Notes under the pieces: generated by a model
What the model was told of the DNA's origin: nothing
Seen by the model: only the letters and a program-made list of their open reading frames with translations
Databases searched by the model: none
Made by a program: the position numbers and the translations under genes
Part shown: in pieces, positions 1 through 5,608 of the stretch
Position numbering within the stretch: position 1 is the stretch's first letter
How the letters are laid out: every line of letters starts with the position of its first letter
Source of the DNA: Chitinophaga pinensis
GTDB taxonomy: Bacteria; Bacteroidota; Bacteroidia; Flavobacteriales_D; Crocinitomicaceae
Direction of reading: 5' to 3'
DNA: 5,608 bases
Assembly (NCBI GenBank): GCA_945861175.1
Contig: CAMATR010000151.1
Location: 1-5,608, forward strand

Positions 1-433
1 AATCAAAACATTCTTGCTCGATGGAGATAATATGCGTTTAGGACTAAACAAAGACTTGGACTTTAGTGAAAATGCCAGGAGTGAAAATATCAGACGTATT
101 GGCGAAGTGGCCAATTTAATGGTTGATGCAGGAATTGTTACGTTAGCAGCTTTTGTTTCTCCATTTGAAAAAGACAGAAAGCTCGTAAAAAATATTATTG
201 GTGAAGAAAAATACATTGAAATTTATGTGAGCACACCTCTAGAGAAATGTATAAATAGAGATGTCAAAGGGTTGTATAAAAAAGCTTTGAAAGGAGAAAT
301 TAAAGATTTTACGGGAGTCTCTTCACCTTATCAGATTCCTACTGAAGCTGATCTAATTATTGATACAACAGAAAAAGAATTAAGTGATTGCCTTGAAATA
401 ATTATGGCCGTTGTCACAAAAAAATTAGGCTGA
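1..433 (+). CDS. cysC: Adenylyl-sulfate kinase (APS kinase) CysC, 5'-truncated by the window edge
   Basis: CysC phosphorylates adenosine 5'-phosphosulfate (APS) with ATP to make PAPS, in the cytoplasm. The reading frame is open from base 2, so the gene starts outside the window; an in-frame TTG at 14 lies inside the conserved core and is not the real start. About 143 residues are visible. By comparison with the roughly 200-residue family, some 55-60 N-terminal residues are missing, including the Walker A P-loop. Visible hallmarks are LLDGDNMRLGLN (APS/nucleotide binding), FSENARSENIRRIGEVANLM, the FVSP motif carrying the conserved active-site serine, the KGLYKKA segment and DFTGVSSPYQIP, in the canonical order. 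The stop TGA (431-433) overlaps the cysQ start by one base, so the two are almost certainly co-transcribed and translationally coupled. Whether cysD/cysN lie upstream cannot be seen. Identity is very secure from motif order. Confidence 0.96.
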   Translation, partial: IKTFLLDGDNMRLGLNKDLDFSENARSENIRRIGEVANLMVDAGIVTLAAFVSPFEKDRKLVKNIIGEEKYIEIYVSTPLEKCINRDVKGLYKKALKGEIKDFTGVSSPYQIPTEADLIIDTTEKELSDCLEIIMAVVTKKLG

Positions 434-1221
434 TGCAAGAAGAATTAGAAATTGCAATCCAAGCCGCATTGAAAGCCGGTAAAGCTATAATGGCAATCTA
501 TGACAATGAAGATTTTGGCATTGAATTTAAAAGTGATAATAGCCCTCTGACACGCGCAGATCTTGCTTCACATGCAATCATTATAGAAGAATTAACAAGG
601 ACTTCTATACCAGTTTTATCAGAAGAGGGGAGGTCAATCCCATTTGAAGAAAGAAAAAACTGGTCAAAACTTTGGATTGTTGATCCAATTGATGGAACGA
701 AAGAATTTATCAAAAAGAATGGTGAATTTACTGTTAATATTGCGCTAGTAGAAAACGGTGAACCTATTGCTGGCGTAATATATGTCCCTGTAACGGGGGA
801 GATTTTTTTCGCTTCCAAATTCATAGGAGCCAAAAAATCCACTATCAGAAGCTCATTTCCAACTGCTCAGTCAGTTATAGAGAATTCTATTAATCTTCCA
901 CAAATAAAAATGAATAAAGAATATACTGTTGTTGCAAGTAGGTCACATATGAATCCAGAAACAGAATCTTACATTGCCGAATTACATTCAAAACATGGAA
1001 AAATAAGTATAATATCCAAAGGAAGCTCTCTTAAATTATGCTTGGTCGCAGAGGGAATAGCGGACTGTTACCCAAGATTTGCTCCAACAATGGAATGGGA
1101 CATTGCTGCTGGTCATGCAATCTGCAAATACGCTGGATTCAACGTAATAGATCAACAAACGATGAAAGAAATGATTTATAACCGAGAAGAATTATTGAAC
1201 AACTGGTTTATCGTTCAGTAA
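433..1221 (+). CDS. cysQ: 3'(2'),5'-bisphosphate nucleotidase CysQ
   Basis: CysQ dephosphorylates 3'-phosphoadenosine 5'-phosphate (PAP) to AMP, removing the inhibitory by-product of PAPS-dependent reactions; it is a cytoplasmic, Mg-dependent member of the inositol monophosphatase superfamily. The 262-residue product is slightly longer than E. coli CysQ (about 246). Visible signatures are KSDNSPLTRAD (33-43), the metal-binding glutamates in SEEG (63-66), the DPIDGT metal motif (84-89, with D84 and D87) followed by KEF, the SRSH segment (169-172), GSSLK (197-201) and the second family signature WDIAAGHAI (222-230, with D223). No signal peptide or membrane segment is apparent. The ATG at 433 overlaps the cysC stop as TGATG, which fixes the start and implies coupled translation. 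It is the last gene of its operon: the next gene is convergent and begins immediately at its stop. Inositol monophosphatase is the alternative, but pairing with cysC and the CysQ-type N-terminal motif favour CysQ. Confidence 0.95.
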   Translation: MQEELEIAIQAALKAGKAIMAIYDNEDFGIEFKSDNSPLTRADLASHAIIIEELTRTSIPVLSEEGRSIPFEERKNWSKLWIVDPIDGTKEFIKKNGEFTVNIALVENGEPIAGVIYVPVTGEIFFASKFIGAKKSTIRSSFPTAQSVIENSINLPQIKMNKEYTVVASRSHMNPETESYIAELHSKHGKISIISKGSSLKLCLVAEGIADCYPRFAPTMEWDIAAGHAICKYAGFNVIDQQTMKEMIYNREELLNNWFIVQ

Positions 1222-1761
1222 TCAATTTAGTTTGTACTTTTTAAAGAAAGCCTCCCAATTCCAAACAAAATTGACCATTACCTCATCCATTCTTTTCAAG
1301 AAAAGCGGATTAGGCGCTTGCATTCTTCTGAAATACTCATCTTGGAATTGATTCAATTTGTATTTGTAAAAAATAGACTTGGACATTCCGTAAACCATAT
1401 TTTTACTAGGATGATTTACTTTCGACATAAAACTTTGGTATTCACGAATCATTTTTGTGAAATCTAGTTCTGACATGGCGTAAATCTTAGAAAGCTTTTC
1501 AAAAATAAGTCTTTCAACCCTTGCTGCTTGATTAGCATCAAAGGTGGCTTCGAGATAAGAAAGATTGCCAACAATCACAATTAAACCAAATTCACCCTCA
1601 TCTTTACAATCAATCTCTGGAGAAGTTACAAAAGCCACATCTTCGTTAATTAACTGCGCTACCTCCTTAAATCCATTGTCGACTGTGTCAAAAATGGCAT
1701 TTATAAAAATATTAGCCACCTGATTGTCCGATAGTTTTCGTTTCAGAATAGTACCAAGCAT
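1222..1761 (-). CDS. Conserved-looking protein of unknown function, 179 residues
   Basis: I do not recognise a named function. The 179-residue product begins MLGTILKRKLSD and has no signal peptide or evident transmembrane helix, so it is probably cytoplasmic. The middle (about 53-70) has an acidic patch followed by the hydrophobic strand-like GLIVIVGNLSYLE; most of the rest reads as amphipathic helix. The C-terminal half is rich in aromatic and basic residues (SIFYKYKLNQFQDEYFRRM at about 129-147, then NPLFLKRMDEV and NFVWNWEAFFKKYKLN at the end). The look is that of an uncharacterised Bacteroidota-specific family; that is an impression from memory. The ATG at 1761 is chosen because a good -7 promoter element sits about 30 bases upstream and no earlier in-frame start is plausible. 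It appears monocistronic, and its stop TGA abuts the cysQ stop with no gap. Coding status is supported by the full-length frame and protein-like composition. Confidence 0.85.
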   Translation of the reverse strand: MLGTILKRKLSDNQVANIFINAIFDTVDNGFKEVAQLINEDVAFVTSPEIDCKDEGEFGLIVIVGNLSYLEATFDANQAARVERLIFEKLSKIYAMSELDFTKMIREYQSFMSKVNHPSKNMVYGMSKSIFYKYKLNQFQDEYFRRMQAPNPLFLKRMDEVMVNFVWNWEAFFKKYKLN

Positions 1762-1789
1762 CGTTAATCTTCTGTTTAAATAGTTAACA

Positions 1790-1797
1790 CAAATTTA
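1790..1797 (-). promoter_or_regulatory. Likely Bacteroidota -7 promoter element for the 179-residue gene
   Basis: On the minus strand this reads TAAATTTG, an exact match to the Bacteroidota sigma-ABfr -7 consensus TAnnTTTG. It would place the transcription start near 1783 and give a leader of roughly 20 bases to the ATG at 1761. No convincing TTTG/TTG -33 element lies at the expected spacing, so activity may be weak or activator-dependent. The leader (about 1762-1783) has no clear Shine-Dalgarno sequence, as is usual in this phylum. Confidence 0.45.
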
Positions 1798-1835
1798 AAT
1801 CCTCAACAGAGGCTTTTCATCTTATGAATCAATTG

Positions 1836-1875
1836 GTTTTCAACCAAGTTTTCAACAAAAAAAATTGTTGAAAAC
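1836..1875. repeat. Three copies of a 9-mer; two form a perfect 11-bp inverted repeat
   Basis: The 9-mer GTTTTCAAC occurs at 1836-1844 and 1848-1856 on the plus strand and at 1867-1875 on the minus strand. The second and third copies extend to a perfect inverted repeat with arms GTTTTCAACAA (1848-1858) and TTGTTGAAAAC (1865-1875) around six A. The first copy also lies in a smaller inverted repeat, TTGGTT/AACCAA (1833-1838 and 1842-1847). It is not followed by a T-run on either strand, so it is not a standard terminator. It sits about 40-80 bases upstream of the putative -7 element of the 179-residue gene, a position suited to an activator or other DNA-binding protein. The core TTTTCAACA matches the DnaA box TTATCCACA at 7 of 9 positions, so DnaA is another candidate binder. 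The function is unproven. Confidence 0.6.
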
Positions 1876-2069
1876 AGATCAGAAATTCATTTAAAGCATA
1901 AATAAATTTAAGGAAAAAATAATATCTTGACTCATTGTAAACTATAATTTAACATTTAAAAAGAAGAAGGAGAGAATTAAGTTCTAAATAAGCAAAGGAA
2001 AATAAATCTAAAAAAAGGACTTAATAAGTTTAGCTTTAAAGTAATGCATTGAGTGAAATTGTATATTAA

Positions 2070-3707
2070 TCACCGAAAAATCTCAATTATTGGCTCACCT
2101 GTCATTGAACCACTTCTCTGAATATTCAAAATATTTGTAAGTGTTGGAGCAATGTCTATAATATCTGTTTTTCTGAACACCTCCTGTTTCGGTATACCTT
2201 TCCCATACCAGAGTAATGGTACATGAGTGTCATAATTAAAAGCAGAACCATGACTTGTGCCTTTATGAGCATCTGGAACATCTAACGTTTTAGCTAAGTA
2301 ACCTGATTCCAAGATAAAAATTACATCTCCACTTTCAGCGGGGTGATATCCCTTCCGAATCATATCTCGCCATTCATCGTCAACCCCAGAATTTAGCAAT
2401 TCAGCAGCTGTAAAAACTCGTTTTACGTGGTCCCATGTTCGTATATCTTCTGCTATAAATTCACTTACATCAGAAATAAGCAGTTTTTTCTTTGAAATAG
2501 CCTCGCGATCTAAATAAATATTCAAATTGTATTGTCCAATTATAAAATCATCTCCATATTTTGATTTGACTTTATTTTTTAATTCAATCATTCGCTCATT
2601 TAAAAAGAAATACCCTCCCGGTAAATTTCTATCTTTTAATTCTTGGGGAACTGGAACCACTGCATGATCAGCAGTTAAAAAAAGTACAAACTCATTTTTA
2701 CCCACTTTCTTTTCTAAATTGAGGATCAATCTTTCCAATTCTTTATCCAATCTCAAGTATACATCTTCAAGCTCAACCGAATAAGGACCAAATGCATGGC
2801 CAACAATGTCAGGCGTTGAATAACTAATACACAACATGTCTGTTTGTCCATCTTTACCCAAATTTTCACTTTCAATTGAGTTCAATGCAAAATCTGTTAA
2901 AAATGTATTGGCGAACGGAGTAATTGTAAAAAGTTCATAGTTTGGTTTCCCACCGCACATTTCTTTCAAATTATATGGAAATGTCGGTGTTTTTTTTCCC
3001 GATAAAGTTATTTCATAGGGCGAATTATCCGGCCCACACTCTTTATAACTAGACAAATCGTACAATGTATTCCATGTTTGCTCTAAATAATGGTCGACTT
3101 GTTTTTGACTATTAAAATTTGTAACCCAATCTGGTAATTTCTCTTTAAAATAACTGCTAGTTATAAATTGTCCTGTTGCATAATCAAACCAATATGATCC
3201 ATCGCTTAAATGACCCCCAGGTAATATTGCTCCACGATCCTTTATTGACATCGAAATAACCTTTGAAACTGGGTAAGTCAGTTTCAATTGATCAGTAATT
3301 GTTGTCGTCTTCAAATGAATAGGCGAACACAGTCCTTCTTCTGATAAAGTTCCAATTGACTTCACGGTAAAGTCATCAACACAATTGACCAACCCATTCG
3401 CATCTCTATCAAACCAGTCATTAGCAACAATCCCATGATTTCCTGGTGTTGTTCCAGTGTAAATAGAAGCATGACCAGGGCCAGTAAAAGTAGGCACAAA
3501 ATTGAACCTTGCGTTTCGGCAATTAGTGCCGTTTTCCATTAATTTCAGGAACCCTTTTTTACTAAATCTTTCTTGAAAACGATATAAATAATCATAACAC
3601 ATTTGATCCACTACTATTCCGACCACCAGTTTAGGTTTTTTTTGCGATTGAGCATTTACTGCAGAGAAAATGAACAATGCTATAACAAGGAGAATTAAGT
3701 GTCTCAT
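2070..3707 (-). CDS. pafA: Secreted PafA-like alkaline phosphatase (type I phosphodiesterase/NPP superfamily)
   Basis: This is a two-zinc phosphatase that releases phosphate from phosphomonoesters outside the cytoplasm. The 545 residues match the length of Elizabethkingia PafA (about 546). Residues 1-19 form a Sec signal peptide (MRHLILLVIALFIFSAVNA, likely cleaved before Q20). The alkaline-phosphatase superfamily residues are all visible: D34 in GIVVDQM, the nucleophile T75 in FTGPGHAS, N96 in VANDWFD, K156 and R158 in SIKDRGAILPGGH, D300 and H304 in STPDIVGHAFGP, D347 and H348 in TADHAV, and H486 in GTSHGS. The Thr nucleophile plus the Asn, Lys and Arg set is the PafA signature, which favours a monoesterase over a diesterase. 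The frame extends upstream to 3890, but the ATG at 3707 is chosen because it begins the signal peptide; the extension would lie antisense to miaE. It is divergent from miaE across 77 bases and apparently monocistronic. No Pho box was identified, so phosphate control is only a guess. Confidence 0.93.
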   Translation of the reverse strand: MRHLILLVIALFIFSAVNAQSQKKPKLVVGIVVDQMCYDYLYRFQERFSKKGFLKLMENGTNCRNARFNFVPTFTGPGHASIYTGTTPGNHGIVANDWFDRDANGLVNCVDDFTVKSIGTLSEEGLCSPIHLKTTTITDQLKLTYPVSKVISMSIKDRGAILPGGHLSDGSYWFDYATGQFITSSYFKEKLPDWVTNFNSQKQVDHYLEQTWNTLYDLSSYKECGPDNSPYEITLSGKKTPTFPYNLKEMCGGKPNYELFTITPFANTFLTDFALNSIESENLGKDGQTDMLCISYSTPDIVGHAFGPYSVELEDVYLRLDKELERLILNLEKKVGKNEFVLFLTADHAVVPVPQELKDRNLPGGYFFLNERMIELKNKVKSKYGDDFIIGQYNLNIYLDREAISKKKLLISDVSEFIAEDIRTWDHVKRVFTAAELLNSGVDDEWRDMIRKGYHPAESGDVIFILESGYLAKTLDVPDAHKGTSHGSAFNYDTHVPLLWYGKGIPKQEVFRKTDIIDIAPTLTNILNIQRSGSMTGEPIIEIFR

Positions 3708-3784
3708 AATTTTTTTTAGTAAAAATAACGAAACAAAAATCTCTATTGAGTTTCTTCGCTTTAACTTTGAAAAAAAATTAAACA
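3708..3784. promoter_or_regulatory. Divergent promoter region between pafA and miaE
   Basis: These 77 bases must hold the promoters of both divergent genes. For pafA (minus strand) I see only imperfect -7 candidates, such as TATTTTTA and GATTTTTG, and no clear -33 element, so its start site cannot be fixed. The miaE element is listed separately. Both leaders are A/T-rich and lack Shine-Dalgarno sequences. Confidence 0.5.
3762..3769 (+). promoter_or_regulatory. Likely Bacteroidota -7 promoter element for miaE
   Basis: TAACTTTG is an exact match to TAnnTTTG. A start about seven bases downstream (near 3776) would leave only some 8-10 bases before the miaE ATG at 3785, an unusually short leader. 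A TTG at 3746-3748 is too close (13 bases) to be a standard -33 element. The eight-base match could occur by chance in AT-rich DNA. Confidence 0.45.
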
Positions 3785-4375
3785 ATGCTCGGCCTAAAAC
3801 TATCGACAGACCCAAGATGGGTAAATATTGTCGAAAAGAATATTGAAGAAATTCTGATTGACCATGCTTTTTGTGAACAAAAGGCTGCAAGTAATGCTAT
3901 TTCAATGATAATACAATACCCCCATTATTCTGATCTTGTTGAAGCAATGACCTTAATTTGCCAAGAAGAAATGGAGCATTTCAAAATGGTTCATGATAAA
4001 TTAATAGAGCGTGGGTACAAATTAGGATTTGAACGAAAAGATCCTTATGTGAATGATCTCGCCTTGTATCTTAAAAAAACAAAAACTCAAAGCTCTAAAA
4101 AAGGATTTTTTGTTAATCAAATGTTATTTGCAGCAATGATTGAGGCAAGAAGCTGTGAACGTTTCAAAATACTATCAGAAGAGATCAATGACGAGGATTT
4201 ACGGACATTCTATAGAAGTCTAATGGAAAGTGAAGCGAGGCATTATACAACTTTCCTAGGATTTGCAAGAAAGTATGGTGAGGGTATCGACATAGATAAA
4301 TGCTGGCAACAGTTCCTAGACTTCGAGTCGTCTCTTATGGATAAATATGGTAAAAATGAAACCATGCACGGATAG
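3785..4375 (+). CDS. miaE: tRNA-(ms2io6A)-hydroxylase MiaE
   Basis: MiaE is a non-haem di-iron monooxygenase that hydroxylates the isopentenyl group of ms2i6A at tRNA position 37, using O2, after MiaA and MiaB have built that modification. The 196-residue product has the ferritin-like four-helix pattern with all six expected iron ligands: E31 (CEQKA), E62 and H65 (the ExxH of EEMEHF), E120 (MIEARSCERF), and E150 and H153 (the ExxH of SEARHY). The opening MLGLKLSTDPRWVNIVEKNI is typical of the family and supports the ATG at 3785. The protein has no signal peptide and is cytoplasmic. It is divergent from pafA and convergent with the T9SS-cargo gene, so probably monocistronic. Its last five codons (ETMHG) lie in the left arm of the probable terminator hairpin. 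Another ferritin-like hydroxylase is possible, but the motif set and length fit MiaE well. Confidence 0.93.
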   Translation: MLGLKLSTDPRWVNIVEKNIEEILIDHAFCEQKAASNAISMIIQYPHYSDLVEAMTLICQEEMEHFKMVHDKLIERGYKLGFERKDPYVNDLALYLKKTKTQSSKKGFFVNQMLFAAMIEARSCERFKILSEEINDEDLRTFYRSLMESEARHYTTFLGFARKYGEGIDIDKCWQQFLDFESSLMDKYGKNETMHG

Positions 4376-4388
4376 CCGCACATGGTTC
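4358..4388. terminator. Probable bidirectional terminator hairpin between convergent genes
   Basis: The arms AACCATG (4360-4366) and CATGGTT (4381-4387) pair perfectly. Inside, after a symmetric CA/CA internal loop, CGG (4369-4371) pairs with CCG (4376-4378) around the loop ATAG. On the minus strand it is followed by TCATTTTTACC, a short T-run suited to ending the T9SS-cargo transcript; on the plus strand it is followed by a looser T-rich stretch. The left arm encodes the C-terminus of MiaE and the loop contains its TAG stop. The position at a convergent junction supports a shared terminator. Confidence 0.5.
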
Positions 4389-4406
4389 AAAATTTCAGTA
4401 TTTATT

Positions 4407-5608
4407 TTACATCAAAGCCAATCTGTATCTTTTAGGCAAACCATCTACATATGTGGTCAAGTAATAAACGCCACTTGAAACTTCCGGCATTTTAACTTCT
4501 AATTTAGTTCCAATAGCATTCGCTTTGTAAATAAGTTTCCCATTAATATCTGCAATTTCTACTGAGCCATTTATCTCTAGACCACTTATGACAAATATTC
4601 CTTCATTTGGATTCGGATAAATTTGAATTGTTGAATTCTCATCTTCACCCAAAGACAAACATTCATCAACTGTTATGGCCACGGATGCAGAATCTTGACA
4701 ACCATTTCCATCCGTATAACTTGCAATCACATACCAAGTTCCGATGCCTGCAAAAGAAGAAGCAGGATCAAATGAAGTACCGTTGACACCTGGGCCGTAT
4801 AAAAGAGATCCAGTAGGCGTTGGTAACAATGTGACCAATCCCGAATATACACATACTGTATTATCAGCATCAGAGGTGATTAAACTGACTGAAGGTACTG
4901 CATTAACTGTGATGTAATCCGTCATTGTTTGCGTGTCCGAACCTGCAGAATTTGTAACAGTCAATGAAACGGTATAGATACCTGAAGTTGCATAAGTATG
5001 TGAAGGAGACTGATCTATTGAGGTAGTACCATCTCCAAAATCCCAAGACCAACTTGTCGGTAAATTTGTTGAGAAATCATTAAAAAGAATTGAATTTCCG
5101 AGGCAAGTAATTGTTTGAGAAGATGAGAACGATGCCTCAGGTGCAGTAACTGGACCAGTCTCGTTGTACATTATTTTGAATTCATCGAAATAGAATCCGT
5201 CAGCAGTTGTTCCGCCATCGGATTGAAATTTGAATCTTACTTTTATTGACTGACCAAGATAATCACTCAAATTAATTTCATCCAACACCCATAATGACTG
5301 TGTGCCTTCATAGACAGGTTGATTATTGGGCTGCACACTCCCGTTCGCACTTGTCCCCAGGACAGTGTAATTGGTGCATTGTCCAATCCAAGTTGTTCCA
5401 CCATCCGTTGAAACTTGAAACTGCACATAATCATAATCAGTTTCGAGTGCCCAATTAGCATAATAACTAATCATCGCAGCCGTAGCATTTGTTAGATCAA
5501 TTGTTGGAACATAAGCATAGGTCTTTGACGAATTGTTTGAATAATTCCCTGTTTGACCTTCAGTAAATGACTTTGTTGCAGATACATATGTCGAAGTTGT
5601 CGTCGTCC
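4407..5608 (-). CDS. C-terminal part of a secreted multidomain protein with a T9SS sorting domain (5' end outside the window)
   Basis: The minus-strand frame is open to the right edge, so 399 C-terminal residues are visible and the start lies beyond 5608; the ATG at 5474 falls mid-domain and is not the true start. In order: (a) a Thr-rich lead-in and a beta-sandwich (about 5600-5160) with YYANWALETDYDYVQFQVS, STDGGTTW and DGFYFDEFKI, resembling the MAM/galactose-binding-like module that follows zinc carboxypeptidase (M14) domains in Bacteroidota; (b) a PKD domain (about 5155-4895) with SWSWDFGDGTTS, HTYATSGIYTVSLTV and NSAGS; (c) an Ig-like domain (about 4890-4665) with two cysteines, in NTVCVYSG and GNGCQDS; (d) a T9SS type A sorting domain (about 4650-4407) with IQIYPNPNEGIFVISG, DINGKLIY and SSGVYYLTTY. 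The last domain directs export through the type IX machinery and is normally cleaved at the cell surface. The catalytic domain, if any, is not visible; M14 peptidase is inference from domain (a). It converges on miaE. Confidence 0.88.
   Translation of the reverse strand, partial: TTTTSTYVSATKSFTEGQTGNYSNNSSKTYAYVPTIDLTNATAAMISYYANWALETDYDYVQFQVSTDGGTTWIGQCTNYTVLGTSANGSVQPNNQPVYEGTQSLWVLDEINLSDYLGQSIKVRFKFQSDGGTTADGFYFDEFKIMYNETGPVTAPEASFSSSQTITCLGNSILFNDFSTNLPTSWSWDFGDGTTSIDQSPSHTYATSGIYTVSLTVTNSAGSDTQTMTDYITVNAVPSVSLITSDADNTVCVYSGLVTLLPTPTGSLLYGPGVNGTSFDPASSFAGIGTWYVIASYTDGNGCQDSASVAITVDECLSLGEDENSTIQIYPNPNEGIFVISGLEINGSVEIADINGKLIYKANAIGTKLEVKMPEVSSGVYYLTTYVDGLPKRYRLALM

Larger units (their letters stand above)
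1762..2069. other. 308-base non-coding AT-rich intergenic region
   Basis: This gap lies between the 5' end of the 179-residue gene and the 3' end of the phosphatase gene. Its left part holds the putative promoter (1790-1797) and the 9-mer cluster (1836-1875). The right part (about 1880-2069) is extremely A/T-rich with a purine tract near 1957-1976 and stop codons in all frames I read; I see no protein, tRNA or convincing small-RNA gene there. It must also contain the 3' untranslated end of the phosphatase transcript, but no strong terminator hairpin is apparent. Confidence 0.7.

Noticed and set aside
498..842. 114-residue minus-strand open frame inside cysQ
   Set aside because: It lies wholly antisense to a strongly supported cysQ, with no family resemblance and no promoter; it is a shadow frame.
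1848..1875. Perfect inverted repeat as an intrinsic terminator for pafA
   Set aside because: It is about 195 bases past the pafA stop, the arms are A/T-rich, and no T-run follows on the minus strand; a protein-binding site fits better.
1926..1948. TTGACT...TATAAT resembling sigma-70 -35/-10 boxes
   Set aside because: The spacer is only about 10 bases instead of about 17, and no gene follows on the plus strand.
1967..1980. AAGGAG Shine-Dalgarno-like sequence in the intergenic purine tract
   Set aside because: No start codon or open frame follows at a workable distance, and this phylum rarely uses such sites.
2010..2029. Possible terminator for pafA on the minus strand (ACTT/AAGT followed by CC and a T7 run)
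   Set aside because: The stem is only four A/T-rich base pairs with a three-base loop; too weak to call as intrinsic, though the T-run is suggestive.
3708..3890. 61-residue N-terminal extension of the phosphatase frame
   Set aside because: It lies ahead of a clear signal peptide starting at 3707 and is antisense to the start of miaE, so it is untranslated frame extension.
5267..5461. 64-residue minus-strand open frame in another frame of the T9SS cargo gene
   Set aside because: It overlaps the well-supported beta-sandwich coding sequence and has low-complexity, non-family composition.

Overview
The window is AT-rich chromosomal sequence from a member of the Bacteroidota, most likely a Flavobacteriales-type organism. 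Three things point there: a C-terminal type IX secretion (T9SS) sorting domain on the last protein; a PafA-type alkaline phosphatase with the Flavobacterium-group active-site layout; and promoter elements matching the Bacteroidota -7 consensus TAnnTTTG, with A-rich leaders instead of Shine-Dalgarno sequences. The genus is inference.

Layout: (1) 1-433 (+), the 3' part of cysC, APS kinase, cut by the window edge. (2) 433-1221 (+), cysQ, 3'(2'),5'-bisphosphate nucleotidase, overlapping cysC by one base. (3) 1222-1761 (-), a conserved-looking 179-residue protein of unknown function whose stop codon directly abuts the cysQ stop. (4) 1762-2069, a 308-base non-coding AT-rich gap holding a likely promoter for the 179-residue gene and a compact cluster of three identical 9-mers, two of which form a perfect 11-bp inverted repeat. 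(5) 2070-3707 (-), a secreted PafA-like alkaline phosphatase/phosphodiesterase. (6) 3708-3784, a 77-base divergent promoter region. (7) 3785-4375 (+), miaE, the di-iron tRNA-(ms2io6A)-hydroxylase. (8) 4358-4388, a hairpin at the convergent junction, probably a shared terminator. (9) 4407-5608 (-), the C-terminal part of a large secreted multidomain protein (carboxypeptidase-associated-type beta-sandwich, PKD domain, Ig-like domain, T9SS sorting domain) running off the right edge.

CysC and CysQ form one functional unit: CysC makes PAPS from APS, and CysQ hydrolyses the PAP left after PAPS is used. The other genes look like independent transcription units: phosphate scavenging in the envelope/periplasm (PafA), tRNA A37 modification (MiaE) and a secreted T9SS cargo. 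I see no mobile element, CRISPR array, tRNA/rRNA gene or defence system. The window looks like ordinary core genome, and nothing in it supports a wholly new system. The least explained parts are the 179-residue protein and the 9-mer cluster upstream of it.
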